DNA from: Pseudomonas yamanorum
GTDB lineage: Bacteria; Pseudomonadota; Gammaproteobacteria; Pseudomonadales; Pseudomonadaceae
Assembly (NCBI RefSeq): GCF_013386765.1
Contig: NZ_JACARE010000021.1
Coordinates: forward strand, 62,001-126,000
Length of the DNA: 64,000 bases
Reading direction: 5' to 3'
Positions 51,643-60,359 of the stretch are shown here, piece by piece (position 1 is the first letter of the stretch; the number at the start of each line of letters is the position of its first letter). The notes beneath the pieces are model-generated. The model made no database searches, was not told the origin of the DNA, and was given only the letters and a program-made list of their open reading frames with translations. Position numbers and translations under genes: made by a program.

Positions 51643-52287
51643 ATGTTCACGCTCCCCCATCATTCGCCTCGCGACCTTCCGTTCACTGCGGGCAACACCG
51701 CCTTGCTGCTGGTGGACATGCAACGCGCCTGGCTCGACCCGGCGCTCGACCCGCATTTGCAGGGCCCGCAAGCGGAATACTTCCTGAACCGCGCCCGGGA
51801 AACGGTGATTCCCAATCAGGTCCGGCTGTTGAATGCTGTGCGTGAAGCGCGGCAAAACGTTCTTCACACCATTATCGAAAGCCTGACGGCCGACGGCCGT
51901 GATCGCTCGCTGGATCACAAGCTGTCAGACATGCATTTGCCCAAGGGCAGCTACCAGGCCGGCGTGATTGACGAGCTGACGCCGGTGGAAAATGAAATCG
52001 TGCTGCCCAAGACGTCCTCCGGGGTCTTCAACTCCACCAACATCGACTACGTGCTGCGCAACCTGGAAACCCGACACCTGATCATCGCCGGTATCGTCAC
52101 TGACCAGTGCGTGGACATGGCGGTCCGTGACGCGGCGGATCGCGGCTACCTGGTGACGCTGATTGAAGATGCCTGCGCCACTTACACCCCGCAGCGGCAT
52201 CACGCCTGCCTGGAAGCGATCAAGGGTTATTGCTGGATCACCGACACTCAAACCGTGATCAACCGTTTGCAGGAGTTGCGCCCGTGA
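51643..52287 (+). CDS. Isochorismatase-family cysteine hydrolase
   Basis: A 214-residue amidase-type hydrolase. The triad is visible: Asp in LLLVDMQRAWL, Lys in VLPKTSSGVFNST and Cys in GIVTDQCVDMAVRDAADRGY. Enzymes of this fold cleave amides such as ureidoacrylate, N-carbamoyl compounds or nicotinamide. GGAGG precedes ATG 51643. Its TGA overlaps the GTG of the next gene (GTGA), so it is coupled to the ligase. Confidence 0.87.
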   Translation: MFTLPHHSPRDLPFTAGNTALLLVDMQRAWLDPALDPHLQGPQAEYFLNRARETVIPNQVRLLNAVREARQNVLHTIIESLTADGRDRSLDHKLSDMHLPKGSYQAGVIDELTPVENEIVLPKTSSGVFNSTNIDYVLRNLETRHLIIAGIVTDQCVDMAVRDAADRGYLVTLIEDACATYTPQRHHACLEAIKGYCWITDTQTVINRLQELRP

Positions 52288-53618
52288 GCCTGATCCAGCC
52301 AACGGCAATGACCACCATCGTCACCACCGACCTGATTGGCGTGACCCGCGGGCGCTCGTTTCCCACTGAGGAGCTTGAGAGTTATCAGCAAGCCGGTGTG
52401 GGCTGGGTGCCGGCCAACAGCGCACTGACGCCGCAAGACCGGGTGGCCGAGAATAATCCCTGGGGCTCCTGCGGCGATTTGCGCCTGATCCCGGATATGA
52501 ATACCCGCGTGCAGGTGCCCAACGGCCCGGACGCCCATGCGCCCGCACTCGACTTTTTCCACGCCGATATCTGCGAAACCGACGGCCAGCCCTGGGCCGC
52601 CTGCCCGCGCACGCTGTTGCGCAACGAGATCGTGCGTTATCGCGATGAGCTCGGCCTTGAAGTCACGGCAGCGTTCGAGCATGAGTTCAACCTAGGCTAC
52701 AAAGACCCGAATAACGCTCATCACGCCTTCTCGCTTTCGGCCCAGCATCATGCCGCGTCTTTTGGCGGCTGGTTGTTGAGCGCGCTGAAAGCTGCCGGCG
52801 TCGAACCCGAGATGTTTTTGCCGGAGTACGGCAAGGCTCAGTACGAAGTCACTTGCCGCCCCACTCAAGGCGTGGCGGCGGCGGATCGGGCGGTGAATGT
52901 GCGGGAGATCACCCGGGAAATCGCCCGGCAGATGGGGCTGGATATCAGCTTCTCGCCCAAGCTGGAAGCCGATGGTGTGAGCAACGGGGTGCACCTGCAT
53001 ATCAGCTTGCAGGACCCGGCCGGTAACGCGGTGATGTACGACGCGCAGAGCAGCAACGGGTTGTCCGAAACAGGCCGGCAGTGGGCGGCGGGCGTGTTGA
53101 AGTTCCTGCCCGCGCTGTGCGCCTTCAGTGCACCCACGCCGATTTCCTACCTGCGCCTGAAGCCTCATCACTGGAGTGCGTCTTACGCCAACCTTGGCCA
53201 GCGCAACCGCGAAGCCTCACTGCGGATCTGCCCGACGATCACCATCGGTGGCAAGTCCCCGGCTAAGCAATACAACCTGGAGTTCCGCCCGCTGGATGCG
53301 ACTGCCTCGCCGCACCTGAGCATGGCCACCGTGCTGATCGCCGGCCGACTGGGCATCCAGCAACAGCTCACGCTGGACAGCTCCTCCGATGAAGACCCGG
53401 AGTCCATGAGCGAAGCACAACGCCAGGCACACAACATCCTCGCCCTGCCCGACACCCTCGCCGATGCGCTGGCGAGCCTGCGCACCACCCCGCAACTGCT
53501 GGAACAACTGCCGCCCTTGATGATGGATGCCTACTTCGCATTGAAAGCCGAAGAACTCAAATCCACCGAGAAACTGACGCCAGCCGAATTGTGTGATCAC
53601 TATGCCCGCCTTTACTGA
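52284..53618 (+). CDS. Glutamine-synthetase-like amide ligase
   Basis: A 444-residue member of the glutamine synthetase superfamily. Landmarks are the metal-binding FEHEFNLGY, NGVHLHISLQD (catalytic His region), NREASLRICPT and NLEFRPLDATASPHLSMATVL. Sequence style is of gamma-glutamyl-amine ligases rather than GlnA. The preferred start is GTG 52284, overlapping the previous stop; ATG 52308 is possible. The substrate is unknown: it could join an amine to glutamate, or ammonia to another acid. Confidence 0.85.
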   Translation: MSLIQPTAMTTIVTTDLIGVTRGRSFPTEELESYQQAGVGWVPANSALTPQDRVAENNPWGSCGDLRLIPDMNTRVQVPNGPDAHAPALDFFHADICETDGQPWAACPRTLLRNEIVRYRDELGLEVTAAFEHEFNLGYKDPNNAHHAFSLSAQHHAASFGGWLLSALKAAGVEPEMFLPEYGKAQYEVTCRPTQGVAAADRAVNVREITREIARQMGLDISFSPKLEADGVSNGVHLHISLQDPAGNAVMYDAQSSNGLSETGRQWAAGVLKFLPALCAFSAPTPISYLRLKPHHWSASYANLGQRNREASLRICPTITIGGKSPAKQYNLEFRPLDATASPHLSMATVLIAGRLGIQQQLTLDSSSDEDPESMSEAQRQAHNILALPDTLADALASLRTTPQLLEQLPPLMMDAYFALKAEELKSTEKLTPAELCDHYARLY

Positions 53619-54354
53619 TTCCCCCGAACACGGCCTGTTCAAGAAACCGGTGTACCGGGTCAGCCGGGAAGCGTCCGAGCACCCGGTGATTCTGGTGTGC
53701 GAACACGCCAGTTCCTACATCCCCACCGAACTGAACGCCCTGGGCCTGAGCGATGAGGCGGCGAAGGAACATATTGCCTGGGATATCGGCGCACTGAAGC
53801 TGGCGGAACGGCTCTCAAAGGCCCTGGATGCGACGTTGATCTCGGCAGCCTATTCGCGCTTGCTGATCGACCTCAATCGCCCGCTGGAGGCGCCCGACAG
53901 CATTCCGCCCCGCAGCGAAATCTACGACGTACCGGGCAACCGGGAACTGCCAGAGAGCGTTCGCCGCTATCGTCAGGAACGCTTGTTCGCGCCCTTTCAC
54001 CAGCGCTTGAGCGCCCTGATCGATGAGCGACTGGCCGCCGGTCGCGAGGTGCGAATCGTCGCCGTTCACAGCTTCACCCCGGTTTACCACGGCCAGCCCC
54101 GCACCCTGGAGGCCGGTGTGTTGTTTGCCGACGCCGCCAATTATGCCGACGGGATTCTGCAAGGCCTGGCCACCCAAGGCCTGAACGTCGCGGCCAACCA
54201 GCCTTACGAAGTGGATGTGCTCGGCGACATGACCGTGCCGTTCCACGGTGATCAGCGGGGCATTGATGCCGTGCTGCTGGAAGTCAGGAACGACCTGTTG
54301 CGAACGCCCCATGCACTCCAGTCATGGGCGGACTATCTGGCTCCACTGCTGTAG
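53602..54354 (+). CDS. N-formylglutamate amidohydrolase family protein
   Basis: A 250-residue zinc-type amidohydrolase related to HutG and to N-formyl/N-acyl amino acid hydrolases. It has the motif VILVCEHASSYIP near residue 31, LLIDLNRPLEAP, and VAVHSFTPVYHGQPR. ATG 53602 overlaps the end of the ligase by 17 bases. In this operon it would remove an acyl or formyl group from a glutamate derivative produced by the previous enzymes. Confidence 0.83.
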   Translation: MPAFTDSPEHGLFKKPVYRVSREASEHPVILVCEHASSYIPTELNALGLSDEAAKEHIAWDIGALKLAERLSKALDATLISAAYSRLLIDLNRPLEAPDSIPPRSEIYDVPGNRELPESVRRYRQERLFAPFHQRLSALIDERLAAGREVRIVAVHSFTPVYHGQPRTLEAGVLFADAANYADGILQGLATQGLNVAANQPYEVDVLGDMTVPFHGDQRGIDAVLLEVRNDLLRTPHALQSWADYLAPLL

Positions 54355-54491
54355 CTGCTGTTGTTGGCAAGACCGGTCTTACAACTATAAAAAAAACCGC
54401 CTGGGCGTCTTTTAACCTGCCGGGTTCAAGAACATGTTCAGCCGTTTCGGCGGCTGCGCATTCGCCTTACTTCATACGGAAGTACCCCATC

Positions 54492-55835
54492 ATGGCAATT
54501 GAAGAGTTTGGCTATAAACAAGAACTGAAACGCAGCCTGTCCCTCACGGACCTGGTGATCTACGGGATGATCTTCATGATCCCCATCGCGCCGTTCGGCG
54601 TGTATGGCTACGTGAACGCCGAGGCGCCCGGCATGGTGCCGCTGGCCTACATCGTCGGCATGGTCGCGATGCTGTTCACCGCGTTGAGCTACGGCAGCAT
54701 GGCGCGGGCGTTTCCGATTGCCGGCTCGGTGTATTCCTATGCCCAGCGCGGATGGAATCCGGGTGTCGGTTTTATTGCCGGCTGGTTGCTGTTGCTCGAC
54801 TACTTGCTGATCCCGCCGCTGCTGTATATCTACGCCGCGATTGCGCTGAACCACCTGTACCCCGAGATTCCGAAAACCGCATTCATCCTGGCGTTCCTGG
54901 TCAGCGCCACGCTGGTCAACCTGCGGGGCATGACCTTTACCGCGCGCATGAACATCGTGTTCCTGCTGGCGCAACTGGTGGTGCTGGGGATTTTCCTGGT
55001 GTGCGCCTGGAAGGCCCTGCACGGTGGTGCCGGCAACGGCCACCTGACGCTGGCTCCGCTGTACAACCCCACAGGCTTCAACTTCGGGCTGCTGATGCAA
55101 GGCGTTTCAATCGCGGTGCTGTCGTTCCTGGGCTTTGATGCGATTTCCACCCTGGCGGAAGAAACCAAGGGCGATGCCGGGCGCAGTGTGGGCCGGGCGG
55201 CGTTGATCAGTTTGCTGGTGATGGGCGCGATCTTTGTCGCACAAACCTGGCTAGCCACCGACCTGGCGGCGGGCATGGGTTTCACCTCCGCCGACTCGGC
55301 GTTCTATGAAATCGCCGCGATTGCCGGTGGCAGCTGGCTGGCCTCACTGACGGCGATTGCCACTGCGTTGGCGTGGGGTGTGGCGGTGTCCATCACCTCA
55401 CAGGCGGCAGTGTCGCGGTTGCTGTTCGGCATGGCCCGGGATGGCAAGCTGCCGGGGATCCTGGCGAAGGTCCATCCGAAGTACAGCACACCCTACCTGA
55501 GCATTTACCTGGTGGGCGTGCTGTCGCTGATCATCTGCTACTTCTTCATCGACACCGTGGACACCCTCACCTCGCTGGTGAACTTCGGTGCCCTCAGCGG
55601 CTTCATGATCCTGCACATCACGGTGATCAACTACTACTGGCGCCGCATGAAGTCCGGCAACGTGTGGCGGCACCTGATCACGCCGATCCTCGGCTTTGTG
55701 ATCACCTTCGCGATCATGTTCAACATGGGCTTGCAGGCGCAGAAACTCGGGATTGCCTGGGTGGTGATCGGGCTGGTCTACCTGTGGTTCCTGAGCCGCA
55801 AGGGTGCGAGCCTGGTGTTGTCCAAGGACATCTGA
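54492..55835 (+). CDS. APC-superfamily amino acid/amine permease
   Basis: A 447-residue twelve-helix permease of the amino acid-polyamine-organocation superfamily: SLTDLVIYGMIFMIPIAPFGVYGYVNAE, GSVYSYAQRGWNPGVGFIAGWLLLLDYL and FLGFDAISTLAEETKG. ATG at 54492 follows a 137-base gap after the amidohydrolase, yet it is on the same strand and likely supplies the operon's substrate. The putrescine-importer branch (PuuP-like) is similar in style. Confidence 0.86.
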   Translation: MAIEEFGYKQELKRSLSLTDLVIYGMIFMIPIAPFGVYGYVNAEAPGMVPLAYIVGMVAMLFTALSYGSMARAFPIAGSVYSYAQRGWNPGVGFIAGWLLLLDYLLIPPLLYIYAAIALNHLYPEIPKTAFILAFLVSATLVNLRGMTFTARMNIVFLLAQLVVLGIFLVCAWKALHGGAGNGHLTLAPLYNPTGFNFGLLMQGVSIAVLSFLGFDAISTLAEETKGDAGRSVGRAALISLLVMGAIFVAQTWLATDLAAGMGFTSADSAFYEIAAIAGGSWLASLTAIATALAWGVAVSITSQAAVSRLLFGMARDGKLPGILAKVHPKYSTPYLSIYLVGVLSLIICYFFIDTVDTLTSLVNFGALSGFMILHITVINYYWRRMKSGNVWRHLITPILGFVITFAIMFNMGLQAQKLGIAWVVIGLVYLWFLSRKGASLVLSKDI

Positions 55836-55838
55836 CGG

Positions 55839-56876
55839 CTAGCGCAGGGATTGCTGCAGGAACTCACTGATCAGGGTGAGTACCTGCTGCTGGATCTGCG
55901 GCTTGGGACGGGCGCCCTTGGCATCCAGGCAGATGAAGCCTTCGCCGGGGTCGCTCTGTTCAATCCGCTCCACCGCGCCCGGCTTGCACAGGGGCAGGAA
56001 AGTGAAGTGGGTGGCGTCGCTGATTTCCACATAGTGCGAAGTATTCGGCGGCAGGCGCTTGGCCAGGTCGGCAGACTCCAGCGCGGCGGGCAACTCCGGG
56101 GACGGCGTGCCCGCCGCAATCACCAGCGTGGGCCGGTGCAGCGCCGCCAGGCTTGCATCGCTGAAGCCACGGGCGAAGCCCAGGTCCAGGGACACGATGG
56201 CCGCCACGCGCGGGTCGCTCAAGTCCTCGGCCAGGTGCTTTTTGGCCTGCTCGGTACGGCCGGCTTCGATCAGTTCATACGCCTTGCAAGGGGCGATCTG
56301 CGGATGCACCTTGCAGTCCTCGGTAAAGCGCTGCGGGTCAAAGCGGGCGCCGCCGACTTCCAGTGCGGTCCAGCCACCGAGGGAGTGCCCCACTACGGCG
56401 ATCTTGTGCTGGGCCACTGCGCCAAAGCGCTTGGGCTGGGCGATCACCGCATCAATCACCCGACGGATATCGAGGGGGCGCTTCCAGAGCTCGGAGGCTG
56501 CGGGCTGTGTGCGGTCCTTGCTGGTGGTGCCGGGGTGGTTGGGCGAGGCAACGATATAACCCTGCCCGGCCAAGGCGCTGGCGAGCCAGGACTGGTTGAT
56601 CCAGTTGCCGAAGATGCCGTGGGAAATCACCACCAACGGATGCTCGCCGGCGGCAGGCGCGGCGTCCTTCAAGGCTGGGGCGCCGACAAAGACCGGGTTG
56701 TCCGCGATCAGTTGTGGCGTGCCAGCGGCATTGGTCGGGTACCACACCGCCACCTGTAACGGCCTGCCGTGCTCCGCGTCGGGAATCACGATTTCCTGGA
56801 ATCCGATTTTGACGTCATTGGCCTGGGCCAGACCGGACACAACCATCAACAACAGCGCAGCACACAGCGTTTTCAT
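55839..56876 (-). CDS. Exported alpha/beta hydrolase (lipase/dienelactone hydrolase-like)
   Basis: A 345-residue periplasmic hydrolase. The signal peptide is at residues 1-19 (GLAQA/N). The nucleophile elbow is GHSLGGWTAL, with Ser in the standard position, and an oxyanion-type HGIFGNWINQS lies N-terminal. The late His is in ISDATHFTFL. It matches predicted platelet-activating-factor-acetylhydrolase-like or dienelactone hydrolase-like proteins. ATG 56876 is preferred to the longer frame to 56963. Confidence 0.83.
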   Translation of the reverse strand: MKTLCAALLLMVVSGLAQANDVKIGFQEIVIPDAEHGRPLQVAVWYPTNAAGTPQLIADNPVFVGAPALKDAAPAAGEHPLVVISHGIFGNWINQSWLASALAGQGYIVASPNHPGTTSKDRTQPAASELWKRPLDIRRVIDAVIAQPKRFGAVAQHKIAVVGHSLGGWTALEVGGARFDPQRFTEDCKVHPQIAPCKAYELIEAGRTEQAKKHLAEDLSDPRVAAIVSLDLGFARGFSDASLAALHRPTLVIAAGTPSPELPAALESADLAKRLPPNTSHYVEISDATHFTFLPLCKPGAVERIEQSDPGEGFICLDAKGARPKPQIQQQVLTLISEFLQQSLR

Positions 56877-57028
56877 CCTTGAGTTCCCTAAGTGGCTAAG
56901 CGCCATATTCTTGCACGACCATCGTGGGAAAGCAGGTGTGAAATCAATGTGCGTATAAAGCATGAGGCTATGGAAACCATCCGAATGGTATGGCTACTAT
57001 GTAAGAACACTCCTTTCAGATCCCTCCC

Positions 57029-58660
57029 ATGATCAAAGCCAGCCTGCGTAGTCACCTGACCCTATGGTTTGCCGGTTTGTCGCTGCTGACATTGGTTAGC
57101 GTAGGTTTCTACGTTGGGCACATCGCCACCGAGCAACTGAAACTCGCCAGTGGCAACGCGCTGTTAAGCACCGCCCGTTCCACCGCCGCGCTGTTGGCGG
57201 TGCAACTGCGTGAACGCCAGCTGGAAGTATCACTGCTCAGCCGCGCGCCGCTGTTCAGCCGTGGAAACCTGGACGATCCGGATATCCTGACCTCCATGGA
57301 ACAGCGCACCCAGTCCCGCGCCGAGTATGCGTGGATGGGCGTGGCCGATACCGATGGGCGTGTGCGCCAGGCGGTGAATGGGCTGCTGGTGAACCAATCG
57401 GTAACGCAGCGCCCCTGGTTCCAGGCCGGCTTGCAGGGCAACTACACCGGCGATCCCCACGAGGCGGTTCTGCTGGCCAAGCTGCTGCCGGGCGCCAACG
57501 GCGAGCCCTGGCGCTTCATCGATTTTGCCGCGCCGATTCGCAACGCCGAAGGCAAGGTGATTGGGGTACTGGGGGCTCACGCCCATTGGACCTGGGTGAC
57601 GCAAATTGTCGAGGCCGCCAAAGGGACCGCGCCGGACATCGAGGCCCTGATCATCGACAACGACGGCAAGGTGCTCTACCCGGAACAACTGGCCGGCCAG
57701 CAACTGCCCCAGGACCGCCTGGCCAATGATACCGGCTGGTCGGTCGACAACGGCTACGTGACCAGCGCCGTGGCGGTGCCCAGCCCGTCGAATTCCAGCC
57801 TGACGTGGTACATCGTGATGCGCCAGCCGCTGGAAATCGCCCTGCAACCCGCCCGCGTGCTGCTCTACAAGCTGCTGCTGTTGGGCGTGATCGCGGCGGT
57901 GGTTTTCGGCTTCGTGGCGTATTACCTGGCGTCCTACCTCAGCCGGCCTATCGAGGAGTTGGCGCGCTCGGCCAAACAGGTCCAGGACCAACAGCCCGGT
58001 GCCTACTTCCCCCAGGACCATTTCGTGCGGGAGATCGCCCAGCTCGGGCGCTCGATCAAAAGCATGACCCAGTCCCTGCTTGGCAAGGAGCGCGAACTGC
58101 AAGAGACCAACGCGTCTCTGGAGGCCACGGTCGCCCAACGCACCATCGCCCTCACCCAGGCCAACGCCGAGTTGCTGAACCTGGCCAGCCACGATGCGCT
58201 GACTGGCGTCTACAACCGTCGGCGCTTCGATGAAAAGCTTGCCGAATACAGCCTTTTGTTCCAGCGCAGCGGGCGTGCCTTCGCGCTGCTGCTGATCGAC
58301 GTTGATCATTTCAAGCGGATCAACGATACCCATGGGCATGCGGTCGGGGATGACGTGCTGCGCCACCTCGCACAGTTGACCCAGGAAACTATCCGCACCA
58401 CCGACTTTGTGGCCCGCTACGGCGGTGAAGAGTTTGCGGTGCTGCTGCCGGAAATCGAAGCCCCGGACAGCCCCGATGGGGTGGCCGAGAAGATTCGTGC
58501 GGCCATTGCCGGGGCGCATTTTGAGACGGTCGGGCAGATCACGGTGAGTATTGGCATCGGCCTCGCCGAGGCTTCGGACAGCGACACAACGGTGCTGATC
58601 AGGCGTGCGGACCAGCAGTTGTATCGGGCCAAATCATCAGGGCGTAATCAGGTAGCGTGA
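57029..58660 (+). CDS. Membrane diguanylate cyclase with dCache sensor and HAMP
   Basis: A 543-residue cyclic-di-GMP synthase. A membrane helix at about residues 12-32 leads to a periplasmic dCache sensor (about 35-275), then a second helix near 283-305, a HAMP (SRPIEELARSAKQVQ) and a short coiled coil. A GGDEF domain at about 380-540 has the active loop GGEEF and, five residues upstream, RxxD (RTTD), so it is catalytic and product-inhibited. The signal is unknown; dCache domains often bind amino acids or amines. Confidence 0.9.
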   Translation: MIKASLRSHLTLWFAGLSLLTLVSVGFYVGHIATEQLKLASGNALLSTARSTAALLAVQLRERQLEVSLLSRAPLFSRGNLDDPDILTSMEQRTQSRAEYAWMGVADTDGRVRQAVNGLLVNQSVTQRPWFQAGLQGNYTGDPHEAVLLAKLLPGANGEPWRFIDFAAPIRNAEGKVIGVLGAHAHWTWVTQIVEAAKGTAPDIEALIIDNDGKVLYPEQLAGQQLPQDRLANDTGWSVDNGYVTSAVAVPSPSNSSLTWYIVMRQPLEIALQPARVLLYKLLLLGVIAAVVFGFVAYYLASYLSRPIEELARSAKQVQDQQPGAYFPQDHFVREIAQLGRSIKSMTQSLLGKERELQETNASLEATVAQRTIALTQANAELLNLASHDALTGVYNRRRFDEKLAEYSLLFQRSGRAFALLLIDVDHFKRINDTHGHAVGDDVLRHLAQLTQETIRTTDFVARYGGEEFAVLLPEIEAPDSPDGVAEKIRAAIAGAHFETVGQITVSIGIGLAEASDSDTTVLIRRADQQLYRAKSSGRNQVA

Positions 58661-58720
58661 GTCATCCTGACGGCCAGCCGCCCAGGACACAGCAGTGCTC
58701 TTTCGGCCCCAAACCATGCT

Positions 58721-58739
58721 GGTAATGATATTTAATCTC
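58721..58739. promoter_or_regulatory. Fur box ahead of the FecI-type sigma gene
   Basis: GGTAATGATATTTAATCTC agrees with the 19-base Fur consensus (GATAATGATAATCATTATC) at 14 positions by eye, and the flanking bases continue as overlapping NAT trimers. It lies 44 bases ahead of the sigma ATG and would repress the module when iron is plentiful. Confidence 0.78.
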
Positions 58740-58782
58740 ATTATAATGCCCAGCTTTCGCGCATAGGACGGTGTGGGGCGTT

Positions 58783-59316
58783 ATGGATAACGGGGACAGT
58801 CAGCACAAACTGAGCGCGCTATTTATCGGCCAGCGCCCTGCACTGGTTCGCATGCTCGCCCGCGTCACCGGCTGCGCCAGCCTGGCCGAAGACCTTGCCC
58901 AGGAAACCTACCTCAAGGTGGCCAAGGCGCTGAGCGCCAGGCCCATCGAACATATCCGTCCATTCCTGTACCAGACCGCGCAGTACCTGGCGTTTGATCA
59001 CTTGCGCAGCCAGCGCAGCAAGCGGCGCTTCGAATGCCAGGTCGCGGATGAAAGCTACCTCGCGCAGATACCCACATCCGCCCCGGGCCCGGACAACCAT
59101 GCGCAAAGCCAGCAGCAACTCAAGCGCTTCGAGCAAGTGCTTGCGACCCTGCCCAAGCGCCAGCAGCAAATATTGATCCTCGATAAACTGCGGGGCTTTT
59201 CCAAAGCGCAGATTGCACAGCAACTGGACGTGTCCTTGAGTACCGTCGAAAAAGACCTGCGCAGTGCGCTCGATGCCTGTACCAGAGCCACTCAGGAGCA
59301 GGCTTGCGATGACTGA
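58783..59316 (+). CDS. FecI-type ECF sigma factor
   Basis: A 177-residue iron-starvation ECF sigma factor. Region 2 is ARVTGCASLAEDLAQETYLKVAKAL and region 4 is LPKRQQQILILDKLRGFSKAQIAQQLDVSLSTVEKDLRSALD. ATG at 58783 is preferred to the GTG upstream. It overlaps the FecR-like gene by 8 bases (ATG GACTGA region). It transcribes the receptor operon when its ferric siderophore is sensed. Confidence 0.9.
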   Translation: MDNGDSQHKLSALFIGQRPALVRMLARVTGCASLAEDLAQETYLKVAKALSARPIEHIRPFLYQTAQYLAFDHLRSQRSKRRFECQVADESYLAQIPTSAPGPDNHAQSQQQLKRFEQVLATLPKRQQQILILDKLRGFSKAQIAQQLDVSLSTVEKDLRSALDACTRATQEQACDD

Positions 59317-60253
59317 TTCAATCGAAGTGGCTCGCCAACAAGCCACCGACTGGTTTGCCCGGCGCGATGAAGTGGCCGGCAATCCGTTGCTGCGCCATCA
59401 GTTCGAGCAATGGCGTAACGCATCAAACGCTCACGCACAGGCGTATCAAGCCCTCGAAACGATGTGGAACGACCTCGCCTTCGAACAAGCCCTGCGCAAC
59501 CTTGAGACCAGCCTGCACATCCCTGAACGCCCGCGTGCCAGGCGCCGCCGGTCGCGACTTTTCGCGGTGGCTGCCTCGCTGTTGATCATGCTGGTCGGCG
59601 GATGGATCGCCGATGTGCCCATGCGCCTGCGCGCCGACCACATGACCTCGGTTGCCGAGGTCCAGCGCCTGACCCTGGAGGACGGTTCGCAGATCGTCCT
59701 CGGCAGCCACAGCGCCATCAGCACTCACATGAAGGGTCCGCAGCGACAGATCCGTCTGTTGCGCGGCGAAGTGTTTATCGAGGCGTTCCATGACGCATCT
59801 CGCCCGATGATTGTTGAAAGTGCAGGTGCCAAAGTCACCGTCGTCGGCACTCAATTCAGCGTGGCGCTGAACCATCTGGATGTCACCGTGGCGGTGCGCG
59901 AAGGCCGGGTCAACGTTGCCGACAGCAGCGGCCAGCAAAACCTGTTGCTGGCGGGTAGCTGGCAGCAGTTGAAGCAGGATCATCTGCAGGACGCCCACAC
60001 CGAAGGTGCAGAGCGGCAAATGGCCTGGGTCAACGGGCGACTGTCGTTTCAGGACGCGCCGCTGGCCGAAGTGCTCGACACCCTCAAACGCTACTACCCT
60101 GCCCCGATCTGGCTGCTCGACGCCGAGGCGGCAAAGGTTCGGGTCAGCGGCAATTACCGGCTGGATGACCCGTTGGCCATCGTCCAGGCATTGAGCAAGG
60201 TCGCCGCGACCCACGTCACCCAACTACCCGGAAAAGTGCTGGTCATCCACTAA
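59309..60253 (+). CDS. FecR-type anti-sigma/signal transducer
   Basis: A 314-residue membrane regulator: a cytoplasmic DUF4880-like N-terminus (EVARQQATDWFARRDEV), one membrane helix (about 90-110, LFAVAASLLIMLVGGWIADV), a periplasmic FecR domain (VQRLTLEDGSQIVLGSHSAISTHM...) and a C-terminal STN-interacting region (GNYRLDDPLAIVQALSKV). ATG at 59309 overlaps the sigma gene, so sigma and transducer are made together. Confidence 0.9.
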   Translation: MTDSIEVARQQATDWFARRDEVAGNPLLRHQFEQWRNASNAHAQAYQALETMWNDLAFEQALRNLETSLHIPERPRARRRRSRLFAVAASLLIMLVGGWIADVPMRLRADHMTSVAEVQRLTLEDGSQIVLGSHSAISTHMKGPQRQIRLLRGEVFIEAFHDASRPMIVESAGAKVTVVGTQFSVALNHLDVTVAVREGRVNVADSSGQQNLLLAGSWQQLKQDHLQDAHTEGAERQMAWVNGRLSFQDAPLAEVLDTLKRYYPAPIWLLDAEAAKVRVSGNYRLDDPLAIVQALSKVAATHVTQLPGKVLVIH

Positions 60254-60359
60254 GCCGGACAGCCCGTAGCGTTTTATGAAAAAAGTTTTACGGGTTTCAA
60301 AGTCTCAACCCGTCAGGGGTTTGTTATTGCAAACAATTCCTATTCGTTACGGGGCTCGT

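Noticed and set aside
60276..60359. N-terminal extension of the TonB receptor (28 residues)
   Set aside because: It would put charged residues ahead of a normal signal peptide; ATG 60360 gives a standard receptor start.
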